Below the pieces are notes generated by a model. The model was not told where the DNA came from. It did not search any database and was given only the letters and a program-made list of their open reading frames with translations. Below are positions 8,998-17,541 of a DNA stretch of 64,000 nt, piece by piece (the first letter of the stretch is position 1; each line of letters opens with the position of its first letter). The position numbers were made by a program, and so were the translations under genes. Origin of the DNA: Bradyrhizobium erythrophlei (GTDB lineage: Bacteria > Pseudomonadota > Alphaproteobacteria > Rhizobiales > Xanthobacteraceae). Location: NCBI GenBank assembly GCA_900129675.1, contig FSRD01000001.1, positions 4,577,501 to 4,641,500 on the forward strand. Direction: 5' to 3'.

Positions 8998-9789
8998 ATG
9001 GTGCCAGACAAACCCAAACAGGCTTGGGCTCTCGCCGCCCACAAAACTCGCCAAGAAATATCAGCGCTGCAGCGCGGCAACCGGGAACTCGGCCTCAAAG
9101 ATCTAGCCGATAAATCTGGTCTCAATCCGCAGACGCTCCGCCGCAGGGTGTCAGCGCTCGACTTCCTGGAGCGGTTTGAACAAGAAACAAAAATCAAGTC
9201 AGCGGTGTTAGAGACCTTTCCGGTCGCCGCGATAGAATTCTTGTCTCGCTGGTATAGCCACGACCCGATCGCTGCCAAAAAGGCTGCAATCAAACTGATC
9301 GACGGCAACATAACCGTGGAAAAACTCCGCCTGGAGGAGAAGCAATCCAGGACGACGTCAGCCTTTGCCCGAACAGGCAAGTCACTGGAACTTGACTACA
9401 AGCACGAAATCGCTGGGGCAATTAGCAGCTGGTTCCAAGGCCCGCTCATCAAGGTGGAGAAGCGCATCCGGTTTGATCCCACAAGTCTTGTCGACTTTAG
9501 GTCGGACGATACCTATCGACGCCGCAAGACCGGATTCTTGATCGTCGGTCCCTACCGGGATCCCGCACTGTACAAGCGGCGGGCATTTGATTGGATCGCG
9601 AAGGCCTACACCTTACTTCCAGTGTTCCAGGCAATGTGTCTGGTCTTGCCCGATAACGCCAAAGTCGATGATTTTTTGGACTGGTGGCGCCCGCTCAACA
9701 TCTCGCCACATCATCTCGCCTTGCTGAAGTTCCCGCGCGGGCAGCGCGGGCAGCTATGGCCTCCTAACTCAGAAATCGGGCGCTATTGA
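8998..9789 (+). CDS. Helix-turn-helix DNA-binding-like protein
   Basis: A 263-residue protein; the start follows CCGGAGG. Residues about 25-55 (LGLKDLADKSGLNPQTLRRR) fit a helix-turn-helix. The C-terminal part (KTGFLIVGPYRDPALYKRRA, FDWIAKAYTLLPVFQAMCLV) resembles a small alpha/beta domain of unknown function. It lies in island DNA, divergent from an unknown gene, and its 3' end abuts an IS5-type remnant, so its natural C-terminus may have been replaced. A regulatory or replication-type role is possible but not shown. Confidence 0.45.
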   Translation: MVPDKPKQAWALAAHKTRQEISALQRGNRELGLKDLADKSGLNPQTLRRRVSALDFLERFEQETKIKSAVLETFPVAAIEFLSRWYSHDPIAAKKAAIKLIDGNITVEKLRLEEKQSRTTSAFARTGKSLELDYKHEIAGAISSWFQGPLIKVEKRIRFDPTSLVDFRSDDTYRRRKTGFLIVGPYRDPALYKRRAFDWIAKAYTLLPVFQAMCLVLPDNAKVDDFLDWWRPLNISPHHLALLKFPRGQRGQLWPPNSEIGRY

Positions 9790-10210
9790 ACCGAGCGGAT
9801 CGCCAAGTCGAATGCATCGGCAAAGGCAAGGCCCATCGGCCTTACGAGTTCGGCGTCAAGGTCAGCGTTGCCACCACCCTCAAGCACTGCAAGGGCGGCC
9901 AGTCCGTCACCCACGTGAAGGCGCTGCCTACCGCGGCCACAATGCGCCGCCCGTTTACAAGTTCAGGGTCTTCATCTCCGGGCAAAAGCGAGGGGTGACG
10001 CCGAAGATCCAGCGCGAACTCCGCCGCAGGTCCGCCGTCGAGCCCGTCATCGGCCATCTCAAAGCCGAGCACCGCATGGGCCGCAACTATCTCTGGTTCC
10101 GGCGCGGCGACGCCAATAACGCCGTCCTCGCCGCCGTCGGCTACAACTTCCGCCGCCCGATCCGCTGGCTCAGGATTTTGTTGCGCCAAATCCTGGCCGT
10201 TCTCTGCCCG
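9786..10210 (+). pseudogene. IS5-family transposase remnant
   Basis: Two frames carry consecutive pieces of an IS5-type DDE transposase: IGKGKAHRPYEFGVKVSVAT in the first, and in the second (from about 9935) AVEPVIGHLKAEHRMGRNYL followed by NAVLAAVGYNFRRPIRWLRI. The section between them is missing, as are the N-terminal half and the first acidic residues. It is therefore an inactive C-terminal relic with an internal deletion and frame change. It continues directly from the end of the gene at 8998-9789. Confidence 0.75.
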
Positions 10211-10529
10211 GACCTTCAATCAATCCAGCCTGAAATTAGGGTTCTTCACGGACGACTTGCTTGCTTTAGCCCTTCAAGCGGAGGTGGTGGCGGCTCCCTC
10301 TCTCGCTACCAGTAATATCAATCACTTAGCTCTCGTTACAATGCTCCGAGATACGATGAGTGGAAGCGCGGGATGCAACGCGCGCCACTCCGCGAAAGTT
10401 TCGAAAGACGGAAGAGCGGCGGGATTGCCAGGCATCGGCCACGGCATGCAAAACGGCTCTGATTCTTCGCGAACCGCGGCGATGGAATCCAGATAGTTGT
10501 CAGGAAGCACCGTTTCCCTCGATTATTGG

Positions 10530-11792
10530 CTAGTCCCGCAGAAAGCCTTCATAGACGAATGCGCCCCGGATGGTCTCAGCGTCTTTCTCGGTCACGCCAT
10601 GAGTCCGAAGGAAATTGTACCATGACGCACGCACTTGATCGGTCATTTTAGAACCGATGGCCTTCGCTTGCGCGTCATCGAGCAGAAAGCGGGCGTACTG
10701 GGATAAGATGTTTTTGGCATTAGCGAACCGGCCTTGATCGCCAATCTCCATCGCAAGGTCGCGTCGATCCTGCGCTATCTGGGGCATTGGCGCTAGGTCA
10801 TAAGCGGGAGACAATTGCCAGTCACGCCCCTTGGCAATAAGGGCGTGATTGCGAGGATGATCGTCCAAATTGGAAATTAGGGCATTGAATGTCATGCGCC
10901 GAAAAAGCTCCGGCGCGTCCCTTTTGGGCTCTTTTACAACCCGACGCAGTTCTTCTGACATCAACACATAGGACCAGCGTTCTCTCGCTTCGGCGGCCTC
11001 GTCGGCGCGGAGCAGAGTGAGTCCACTGATCATGCGCGACTTTGTGTATCCTTTGTCCGTCTTCTCACGATCGAAGCGCTTGATGAGAAGAACGTCTTTA
11101 CCGCCAATGCTCTGGATGCGGCTCGCCGCGACGCTGATTCCGCAAGCTTTCGCTAGTTCAAGCATGGCATGTTCGACGCGCGTGTTGTTCCAGCGATCGT
11201 CAGGACGATTGAATTTCGCCACCCATAAACCGTCCTTGTCTTCCACAACAACCTTGGGGCGCGCGCCGCCCATCGACGTGCCTATGAGCATCAGATCCTG
11301 GACTTGGGCGGCTTCTTCGGTTTTGACATCTTCCTCACGCATTAAGGCTTCAGCGATCTGCTGAAGCTTTGCGAGTTCGATTGTTTTGTTGAATTTGCGG
11401 CGAGGAGCGGGCGGCTCTTGGCCAAGTCCAAATCCAAGGGCTCCCGCGCGGTCATCTGCCGAGTTGAGCAAATAGTCGAGTTCGCCGAGTTGAGGCACGC
11501 CGGCATGCTTTTCGATCACGCGGCGGCCCCAGTAGTCGGGCCCAGCGTCGCGTAACGCGCCAAATACGCCCTTCAGCCGTGCGGTCTCATACGTCTCGCC
11601 GGAGAGCTTGAGTTCCATCGGGTCGATAGCGACGGCGTTGGCGCGCGCAAGATAGGATTTGCCGTACACGAAACGGCCCAGCGCATTGCCGCGTCGATCG
11701 TTGCTTAGTTCGAAGCGTCCCGCCGTTACGGATTCCGTTTCTCCGGGCAACGTAATGTAAACATAACATTCGGTGTTTTGGTTAGAAGTCAT
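10530..11792 (-). CDS. hipA: HipA-type serine/threonine kinase toxin
   Basis: About 420 residues. The order is an N-terminal small domain (TAGRFELSNDRRGNALGRFV), a P-loop-like segment SMGGARPKVVVEDKDGLWVA, and the catalytic region NALISNLDDHPRNHALIAKG followed by LSPAYDLAPMP, whose Asp residues correspond to those binding ATP/Mg in HipA. HipA kinases phosphorylate aminoacyl-tRNA synthetases and cause dormancy. The preferred start is ATG 11792, overlapping the end of hipB by 11 bp; ATG 11819 would add nine residues. It is intact and adjacent to its antitoxin, so the locus looks functional. Confidence 0.9.
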   Translation of the reverse strand: MTSNQNTECYVYITLPGETESVTAGRFELSNDRRGNALGRFVYGKSYLARANAVAIDPMELKLSGETYETARLKGVFGALRDAGPDYWGRRVIEKHAGVPQLGELDYLLNSADDRAGALGFGLGQEPPAPRRKFNKTIELAKLQQIAEALMREEDVKTEEAAQVQDLMLIGTSMGGARPKVVVEDKDGLWVAKFNRPDDRWNNTRVEHAMLELAKACGISVAASRIQSIGGKDVLLIKRFDREKTDKGYTKSRMISGLTLLRADEAAEARERWSYVLMSEELRRVVKEPKRDAPELFRRMTFNALISNLDDHPRNHALIAKGRDWQLSPAYDLAPMPQIAQDRRDLAMEIGDQGRFANAKNILSQYARFLLDDAQAKAIGSKMTDQVRASWYNFLRTHGVTEKDAETIRGAFVYEGFLRD

Positions 11793-12123
11793 TGTCGAGG
11801 CTCCCGCCTTTGCGAGCACGGGTGCGCTCTCTCGCCGACTGCAAGGAGAGCCCTTCTTTATCTTTCAAGGGATCAGCTAAGTCTTCGAGGGGCTGAATGA
11901 GATCGTAGAGCCAGAGCAGGCCCGCATAGACCACGATGCCGGTGGACGGCTTCCCTCGTTCGGCGTCCATGACCGCGCGCGGTCCCGTTCCGATCCTGAC
12001 GCCGGCATCTTGGATGGTGATGTTGCGACGAATTCTGGCCGTACGCAGATTTTCTCCCAGCAGCTTAAGGGCTTGAGCGACGGGATAGGGCGGGGCTTTT
12101 TGAAGTTTGTTTGATGCGACCAT
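11782..12123 (-). CDS. hipB: HipB-like HTH antitoxin
   Basis: A 113-residue protein with a Cro/CI-type helix-turn-helix over about residues 15-75 (LKLLGENLRTARIRRNITIQ, then RIGTGPRAVMDAERGKPSTG). The rest is a short acidic/basic tail. It precedes hipA on the same strand with overlapping ends, the standard antitoxin-toxin order. HipB proteins neutralise HipA and repress their own promoter. Two palindromes upstream (12154-12171, 12233-12246) are probable operators. Confidence 0.85.
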   Translation of the reverse strand: MVASNKLQKAPPYPVAQALKLLGENLRTARIRRNITIQDAGVRIGTGPRAVMDAERGKPSTGIVVYAGLLWLYDLIQPLEDLADPLKDKEGLSLQSARERTRARKGGSLDNDF

Positions 12124-12153
12124 CTGCTTTCAAGGGCTTCTTATTAGGTTTAG

Positions 12154-12171
12154 TATGCTCTAAAGAGCATA
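12154..12171. promoter_or_regulatory. Proximal hipBA operator
   Basis: TATGCTCTAAAGAGCATA consists of two 8-base arms (TATGCTCT / AGAGCATA) around AA, 31 bp upstream of the hipB start. The same GCTCT/AGAGC half-sites recur in the distal palindrome, as expected for a dimeric HipB. Confidence 0.7.
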
Positions 12172-12206
12172 TCTTAAACTGAGGCCTAAAAGCAATGAAT
12201 GTATCC

Positions 12207-12246
12207 TTAAGAGCATGCTAAATTATATAATATGCTCTTAAGAGCA
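12207..12246. promoter_or_regulatory. Distal hipBA operator and half-site, with AT-rich promoter
   Basis: TGCTCTTAAGAGCA at 12233-12246 is a perfect 14-bp palindrome sharing half-sites with the proximal operator. An additional half-site, TTAAGAGCA, lies at 12207-12215. Between them the AT-rich TTATATAAT (12223-12231) could supply a -10 element read leftwards. The palindrome centres are 77 bp apart, a spacing that would allow DNA looping. Confidence 0.6.
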
Positions 12247-12560
12247 CAATGCTGGCGGTTTCCACGAGGATTTGGAGGTTAGCTCCTAGCCCGTGGCTTC
12301 CGACCTCTCCGCCCAAAAGGTCCCGAATTTGTAAGTGGCTAAGCCACTTACATCTCTTAACCCTTTTCAGCGAGCCAGACGTTTCCTTGCCTTGAGCGCG
12401 CTCTCGGCAGCCTGAGCGGAGGTAGGATAGGCCAAGGCCACCAGTCATGCTGCTCGAATTGCTTAAATGCGTCGACGGATTTTGAGGTTCACAGACACGC
12501 AGCAGTACCGCTGAAATGCTGGGCAACCCACGGCTGCTGCCTGCACTTTTCGCGCCAGTC

Positions 12561-12800
12561 CGGATTACCGCAGCCATAGGACGATGGCTGCGAGAGTGAC
12601 GACGGCGCAATAATTTCGTGCCGTTTTTTCGAAGCGGGTTGCGACGCGTCGGAACTGCTTGAGCCTTGAGAAGCAGCTTCCACGAGATGGCGCTGGGCAT
12701 ATAGATGTTTGTCGAGCGGATATTTGAGTGCGCGTGACGGGTTGTTGGTTCTTCCGGTTTTCCGGTCTCCATGAGAATATCCGGCCATGAGTAAAAAATC
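12561..12800 (-). pseudogene. IS5-family (IS427-like) transposase C-terminal remnant
   Basis: Two overlapping minus-strand frames give YPLDKHLYAQRHLVEAASQG and then SRLKQFRRVATRFEKTARNY followed by AAIVLWLR, the typical C-terminal end of IS427-group DDE transposases, including the catalytic-region ending. The frame changes near 12675 and everything N-terminal is missing. It overlaps the start of the unrelated plus-strand gene at 12787. Confidence 0.7.
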
Positions 12801-13179
12801 CTTTCAAACGTCCGTAGCCGACCTCGATCGCGAAAAAGCAGAGGTGTATTTCCGCACCGGCTTGTTCGCCAGGCGCAAGGGCGTTCGTCAGCCGGCCGAA
12901 GTGGCCAAAGCCAAGGGTCGGGTGCGGGCAGCTCGCTGGCGTTCTGAAAACGATAGTGCCGGCAGGCCGGAAACGGCTGATGTTGCATTGGCATTGCTTC
13001 GGTCGTTAGTCCGCCTGCATGATCAGGAGTCGATCGAGGTGGCGCTGTCGGTCGCCGAGATGAATGTCGTGCAGGGCATGGTCGGCGAGCTTACTGATGC
13101 CGGATATCGGCTCGAAGAGATCAAGGTCGTTTGCAAGCGGTTGCGCCGGCGTGTCCTGGCTGAGGAATCGGATCGGTAG
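12787..13179 (+). CDS. Hypothetical protein, charged and helical
   Basis: A 130-residue soluble protein I do not recognise: a basic N-terminal half (RRKGVRQPAEVAKAKGRVRA) and a helical C-terminal half (SVAEMNVVQGMVGELTDAGY). No signal peptide is seen. It is next to prophage-like debris on the same strand and could be a phage or island accessory gene. The ATG at 12787 has no strong ribosome site. Its codon use looks gene-like. Confidence 0.4.
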   Translation: MSKKSFQTSVADLDREKAEVYFRTGLFARRKGVRQPAEVAKAKGRVRAARWRSENDSAGRPETADVALALLRSLVRLHDQESIEVALSVAEMNVVQGMVGELTDAGYRLEEIKVVCKRLRRRVLAEESDR

Positions 13180-13212
13180 TCCGACAGTCGGTTACCTGGT
13201 CGGCCAACAGGA

Positions 13213-13855
13213 TTGTCTCTTGACAGGTCACCGGTGACGGTCAGCGGCATGAGTGAGCCACGATCTTCTCCATCACGTGACCGAACCCGAGCGTATCCCG
13301 AGCGCCTGGCTACCGCCGGAGAGCCACCGACGTGCGTTGTGGCGAACGCCATCATTGCTGCTGTCCTCGAAATGAAGCTGACTGGCGAATGGTCCGTCGA
13401 TCCCGACGAGTTGCTGGCGTGCGCGATCGCAAGCGTAGCGGCCGACAACCGGTACACGGCCCATGGAGTCGTAGCTGTCCTGAAGCGGTTCGGTCGGCCG
13501 GCCGACCGTCGTAAGCGGGAGGGGCGCTGCTACATCGGCTCCACGTACGGCCACAACATGAAGTCTGAAATGATGGCGCGCGCCATGGCCGAGGTGAACC
13601 CCGATTACTGGGGCGCCTCGCTGTACCGCTGGTTCATCTTCGGCCACATCCACCACGAAACGGTGAAGCGCGTCGGCAGCGTCTACCGCGAATCCTTCAG
13701 CCAGCCGGTGCCCGGCGCCGCATACGCGCGCACCCATTTCCCGTGCGCGCGGTGCCAAGGCAATGTCATCGATGACTCCGCACGCCGACGGCGGCGAATA
13801 CGGCCGCCACACCGTGAATTTCCCGAATCCGCTGCCTTACAGGGCGGCCGCCTAA
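13213..13855 (+). pseudogene. Phage-type metallophosphoesterase remnant fused to an unrelated N-terminus
   Basis: The first 90 residues (VVANAIIAAVLEMKLTGEWS and on) are unrecognised. They are followed by CYIGSTYGHNMKSEMMARAM, YWGASLYRWFIFGHIHHETV and SVYRESFSQPV, which match the C-terminal half of calcineurin-like phosphoesterases found in phages; GHIHH is the metal-binding motif. A frame change near 13735 puts the remaining tail (GGEYGRHTVNFPNPLPYRAA) in another frame, with a stop at 13853. The N-terminal metal ligands are absent, so it is almost certainly inactive. Confidence 0.55.
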
Positions 13856-13868
13856 CCAGGAGACGAAG

Positions 13869-14549
13869 ATGGCCTCGAACAATCTGAAGAAACAGAACGA
13901 CCGAATCCGTGGGCCGCTGGCCAAAGCCAATTTGGCCCGTGTAAACTGCGACTATCGCGGCTTCGAGGAGGCGATTATCGAGCTCCGCGGCATCCATGGC
14001 ATCGGCGACGTCGATTTCGTCAAAAGCATCACACAGATTGGCCTTCAGCGGTTGGCCCTGGCGGACGGACGGGATTTCGAGATGTCGATGGCTGCCTGCG
14101 AGAAGGAATTCGAATCCGACCAGGCGGACCCGCAGCAGACCGGATGCAGTTCGGTACCGGCGCCTACCGCGACTCCGACGACGGCAAGATCGACTTCGAG
14201 GGGCATCTGTCGCCCTACGCTGAGGAGGTCGCCGCCCGCTACATGCACCAGCACCGGGTCCTTCCAGACGGCAGCCGGCGGGCCCCGGACAACTGGAAGA
14301 GGGGGCATCAGCCTCGACAGCTACATCAAGTCGTTTGCGCGCCATTGGCAGGATCTCCGCCGGCTGCATCGCGGACTGCCGCCACGTAATGGCGATGACC
14401 TCTTCGCCGCCGTCGGCGCCACCCAGTTCAACATCAACGGCTACGCTCATGAGATCGAGAAAGCCAGGGTCGAGGCTGCGGGGAATCGGGACTCCGACAC
14501 CGCAAGCGCGAGGACGGCGGCGCAGATCCAGCCGGTTCCAATTATCTGA
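13869..14549 (+). pseudogene. Phage-type dATP/dGTP diphosphohydrolase-like gene, frameshifted
   Basis: The frame opens with an unrecognised 90-residue segment (MASNNLKKQNDRIRGPLAKA), leaves frame near 14140, and the middle is read in another frame as FGTGAYRDSDDGKIDFEGHL, YMHQHRVLPDGSRRAPDNWK. It returns to the first frame at about 14305 with ISLDSYIKSFARHWQDLRRL. Together these match the DUF5664 (dATP/dGTP diphosphohydrolase N-terminal) family common in phages. Two compensating frameshifts make a full-length but scrambled frame. Together with the preceding gene it marks a decayed prophage. Confidence 0.55.
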
Positions 14550-14560
14550 GCGGACCGCCG

Positions 14561-14788
14561 ATGAAGATCCTGCTCCCCGACGATCGTGATCCGGTCGATG
14601 CGCATGCGCGCCGACTATTTTTGAGAGCCAAAAGGTGTGGAACGGGTGCCCCGGCGTTCGCGACGATCTTCAAGTCCTTCGACGCGGCCGAGGATGAACT
14701 GGCGCGCGCCAGGCAGCTCGCCCTGGTGGCGCCGGCGCAGTCCGTGCCTATGCGAGCCGGTTGCACAGGTCCGCAGATCGCACAGTAA
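14561..14788 (+). CDS. Small hypothetical protein in prophage remnant
   Basis: A 75-residue frame starting 11 bp after the preceding pseudogene with a weak ribosome site. It begins MKILLPDDRDPVDAHARRLF. No family recognised. Its stop lies inside the hairpin at 14776-14802, as if the gene ended at an intrinsic terminator. It may be a relic. Confidence 0.35.
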   Translation: MKILLPDDRDPVDAHARRLFLRAKRCGTGAPAFATIFKSFDAAEDELARARQLALVAPAQSVPMRAGCTGPQIAQ

Positions 14789-14807
14789 AATACTGTGCGA
14801 TCGCTAT
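14776..14807 (+). terminator. Rho-independent terminator-like hairpin
   Basis: A perfect 12-bp stem, GATCGCACAGTA / TACTGTGCGATC, with an AAA loop, followed by GCTATTTTT. It ends the plus-strand run of prophage-like genes. Confidence 0.65.
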
Positions 14808-14895
14808 TTTTGATTCGATTTCAATGTGTTTCAGCTGCTGCGGTACCCAGCATCGAGATGCTTGGAATCTTGCAGGATGGCCGGATGGCCGATAG

Positions 14896-14942
14896 TCGCA
14901 ATGTTGGACGATCTCCGGCTCGCTGATTGTCCAACATTGCGA
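14896..14942. repeat. Perfect 14-bp inverted repeat
   Basis: TCGCAATGTTGGAC (14896-14909) is repeated inverted at 14929-14942 across a 19-base spacer. No T tract follows, so a terminator is unlikely. It could be a protein-binding palindrome or a mobile-element end. About 200 bp on either side show no supported gene. Confidence 0.5.
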
Positions 14943-15017
14943 GCGTCGGATTGCACATCCAATTGGGCACGTACGCGTACGTCGTACCAGTATGCACATT
15001 TTCTTGTGCGCCCACTG

Positions 15018-15440
15018 TTACATAGGGCGTTTTGCAACACCTACTCGGCGACCGGGACCCGGCCACTCCGGTGGGTCTTCCTGAGCGAGGTGGTTCAGGT
15101 ACTCCGGGCGGCGGCTTGCCGGCAGCCGGCCGGTGCCGATGCCGACAAGATGCGGCGGAGTGGTAGTCACCGGTTCCGGTGGCTTTACGGTCTCGGTCAG
15201 CTGGGTCGGCTCGTAGTCTTCGAGTTCGGGCTTAAGGAATGCCGGCGACGCCCGTCGTGGGCTCGTGTCGATGAGTGACGACCTGCGGGCGCGCGGATCC
15301 GCGTGCGTTGACGTAGCGCGCCGCCACCGCGCCGACAAGGCCATCCAGAATATCGTCGATTTGCTCGCTACCGCGTGACGGAGCCACTTCATTGTTGGAG
15401 TCGTCTTCTTTAACATCCCGCAGGCTAGAATCTAATCCGG
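15018..15440 (-). pseudogene. Possible frameshifted hypothetical gene
   Basis: Two minus-strand frames look protein-like in series: DSNNEVAPSRGSEQIDDILD with GLVGAVAARYVNARGSARPQ, then, after a shift near 15235, LKPELEDYEPTQLTETVKPP and HLVGIGTGRLPASRRPEYLN. No family is recognised and no ribosome site is evident. It sits between prophage debris and IS copy A. Recorded because the composition changes frame in a coherent way; this may be chance. Confidence 0.25.
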
Positions 15441-15929
15441 CTGGCAAGTGAGGCCGAATCGCGCAATGTTTCTGGCTTATGAGAGAAGCTTGCAGCCTGG
15501 TCTGGTCGGTGCTCAGGCAGCAGATTTCCCGCATCCGGCTTGTATGGGGCTTTCTTTGTCAAGGCGGCGTCACGCCAATCTGGTGTCCTTTGCATTCCAT
15601 TCTTTGTTCGACCCGAGCCGCGAGCATTCTTCCGTCCCGACCGCATATTGCCATCGCCGTCGCGCGCAGCGGCGGTCAGGGACGGCGCTTCTTCGGCGCC
15701 GCCGAAGGCTTGTCCTTGACGGACGCGAGCACGGCGGCAGGCTGCCGGCGATCGGGTGGTTGGCCGCGCGCTGATCCGAGGCGAGCCTGCCATTGGCCGC
15801 GATCAATCGCGCGAACCACGCTTGTATTCGGTTGAACCCGTATGGGGTCCCGACCATGAAGCAGTCATACGCTTCTGCGGGCAAGGCTCCGAGGCGGCGG
15901 GTCCATTCTCTCAGCGGCATTGCAGCCAT

Positions 15930-15941
15930 AGCCGAATGCGG
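15930..15941. promoter_or_regulatory. Candidate target-guide complement in IS copy A
   Basis: On the plus strand AGCCGAATGCGG matches the group II intron domain V target of this element (AGCCGGATGCGG) at 11 of 12 positions; in transposase orientation the complement is present. See the matching site at 43008-43019 in copy B. Confidence 0.5.
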
Positions 15942-15980
15942 ATTGCCGCCACCTCGGATCGTCATCGGCAACCCGGCGCA

Positions 15981-17177
15981 TCAAGTGCGGTCAGGTTGCC
16001 GAACCCTGTTTGTCCTTTCTCGTTCTAGAGTGTTGCTCGCCGCCGGCCGCAGCTCGACACCGTCCGGCACCTCGCCGGTCGTGACCAGGCGCCACAGCGC
16101 TATCAGCAGCTTGCGCGCCAGCGCCACGATCATCGTCGTCTTGCGCGCGCCGCTCGGCCCCTCGGTCCGCGTGCGATACCACTGCGCCAGCGCACTGTCT
16201 TTCTGGAACATCAGGAAGCGCCACGCCAACTGGATCAGCCCCCGTCGTACCCGCGCATTGCCGGCCTTGGCCAGGCCCTTCTCTCGGCGTCAAACCGCTC
16301 TCGTCGGGCGATCCCGTGAGCCCGGCGTAGCGCGCCACCGCTCTTCGATCTCGAAGCTTCCGCGACAGGATCTCCTGCACCAGCATGTCCGCCGTCTCGA
16401 TGCCGATACCGATCACCCTGGCGAGCAACCGCACCATCGCATGCGGCCCTGTATCGGGGGCCCGCTCGAGCCGCTCGGCACGTGTCTTCTCGATCGAGCT
16501 GATCTGCTCACGGACCAGTGCCAGCCGAGCCATGTCGCGCCGGAACTCCTCGATGATATTTGCCGGCAGGCCCGTGCCCTCCGCTGTCCGCAAACCTGCC
16601 AGACGCTCAGGCGCCTTGCGCAGATGCGGCTTGAAACGAGCGCACTCTTCATGCGGTTGGTGATGCGAGAGCGCTCGTCGACAAGGCTCTCGCGCTCGCG
16701 GCTCGGGCGCCTCGCATCCTCCTCCTCCATCGTCGGGATCGCCACCATCCCGCAGTGCCCCCGCTCCCCGCGCAACCATCCCAGGAATACGCGCATCAAC
16801 ATCGCCGCATCCAGTCGGTCCGTCTTCGCCCGCTTGCGCTCGCGTGACACCGCAACGCTTGCCGAATGGATGACATGCGCCTCGATCCCACGAGCAATAA
16901 GCCAGCGCGCCAGCCAGAAGCCGTCGCGGCCAGCCTCATAGGCCAGCGCGACCCGGCTGATCGGCCGGCCAGCACGCACCGCCTCGTTCCGCCACCGCTC
17001 GATCAATCGTAACAGTGCCGTCGCATCCGGCTCCAGTTTCTTCAACGGCTGGCGCTCGACGCCGGGAACAGCGCCGCTCACCAGCCAGTTCGCCTTGCTC
17101 ATCTCGACGACCACCACCAAGGTCGAGATCGGATCAAACGCGGTCAGGCTTCGGCTGAGATCATTGACTTGGGCGAC
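15981..17177 (-). pseudogene. IS110/IS1111 transposase, copy A, decayed
   Basis: Compared with copy B: the start codon GTG is changed to GTC (17175-17177). About 16 bases are missing after MKSAL (near 16640), removing ARLGIRGF and shifting frame. A second shift follows DESGL (near 16290). A two-base loss removes the normal stop, so the last frame reads on to 15981. The DEDD region (ISTLVVVVEMSKANWLVSGA) and Transposase_20 region (VIGIGIETADMLVQEILSRK) remain readable in separate frames. Confidence 0.9.
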
Positions 17178-17248
17178 GGGGCAACCTCCATCGGTTCGTA
17201 TGGACGATGAAGTTGCCACAACCTCCGCCGCCCGCCCCGTAGCTTCTC

Positions 17249-17402
17249 TCGGACAAAAATTCACGCCTTCACCCACGGCACGTCGTGCCCAAGCCGGCTC
17301 AGGCGTACGAGCCCGAAGTCCCGGTCCTATTGTTCCTCGCGGGCCTCGTTGGGAGCTGAGATCCTGGTCCTTCGTCATCAGCTTAACATCCAGCGACGGC
17401 AC
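17249..17402 (-). other. Group II intron remnant upstream of domain V
   Basis: Read on the minus strand, this flank ends ...TTTTGTCCGAG and, if IS copy A is removed, continues CCGGATGCGGGAAATCTGC (rc of 15518-15536). GAGCCGGATGCGGGAAATCTG is the 5' strand and loop of a bacterial group II intron domain V. The complementary CACGTCCGGTTC is not present beyond, so the intron is truncated. The part before domain V has no reverse transcriptase sequence and is called intron only by continuity. Confidence 0.45.
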
Positions 17403-17470
17403 CTGCCAAAGAGACTGACTTTGAGTGCCATGGATCGCCTGATCTTTGTTGGGCTGTCTCGTTTGGCGCT

Positions 17471-17538
17471 AAGTACCCTCAATGCGCTAACGCAAGTACC
17501 CTCAATGCGCTAACGCAAGTACCCTCAATGCGCTAACG
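17471..17538. repeat. Three tandem 23-bp repeats
   Basis: Three consecutive copies (17471-17493, 17494-17516, 17517-17538) beginning AAGTACCCTCAATGCGCTAA. The last copy runs into the transposase remnant at 17542. The array may mark the site where the 5' part of that insertion sequence was lost by slippage or recombination. Confidence 0.8.
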
Positions 17539-17541
17539 ATT

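Larger units (their letters stand above)
15536..17248 (-). mobile_element. IS110/IS1111-family element, copy A (inactive)
   Basis: Nearly identical to copy B (41681-43413) but reversed. The shared sequence runs from GAGAAGCTA at the transposase-upstream end (17240-17248 region) to CCCCATACAAG at the other end (15541-15550 region). No terminal inverted repeat or target duplication is obvious, as usual in this family. About 500 bases of non-coding sequence follow the transposase, as in the IS1111 group. The element lies within the domain V sequence of a group II intron remnant. The transposase is broken, so it could move only with help from copy B. Confidence 0.85.

Noticed and set aside
10322..10510. 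A 62-codon minus-strand frame (FETFAEWRALHPALPLIV)
   Set aside because: Somewhat protein-like but short, with no ribosome site or recognised family; possibly the tail of a lost gene.
12218..12994. A 258-codon minus-strand open frame
   Set aside because: It spans the hipBA operator, an IS427 remnant in other frames and the start of a plus-strand gene; composition is not protein-like apart from the transposase scrap.
15793..16941. A 382-codon plus-strand open frame
   Set aside because: Lies antisense to the decayed transposase of IS copy A; no family resemblance.
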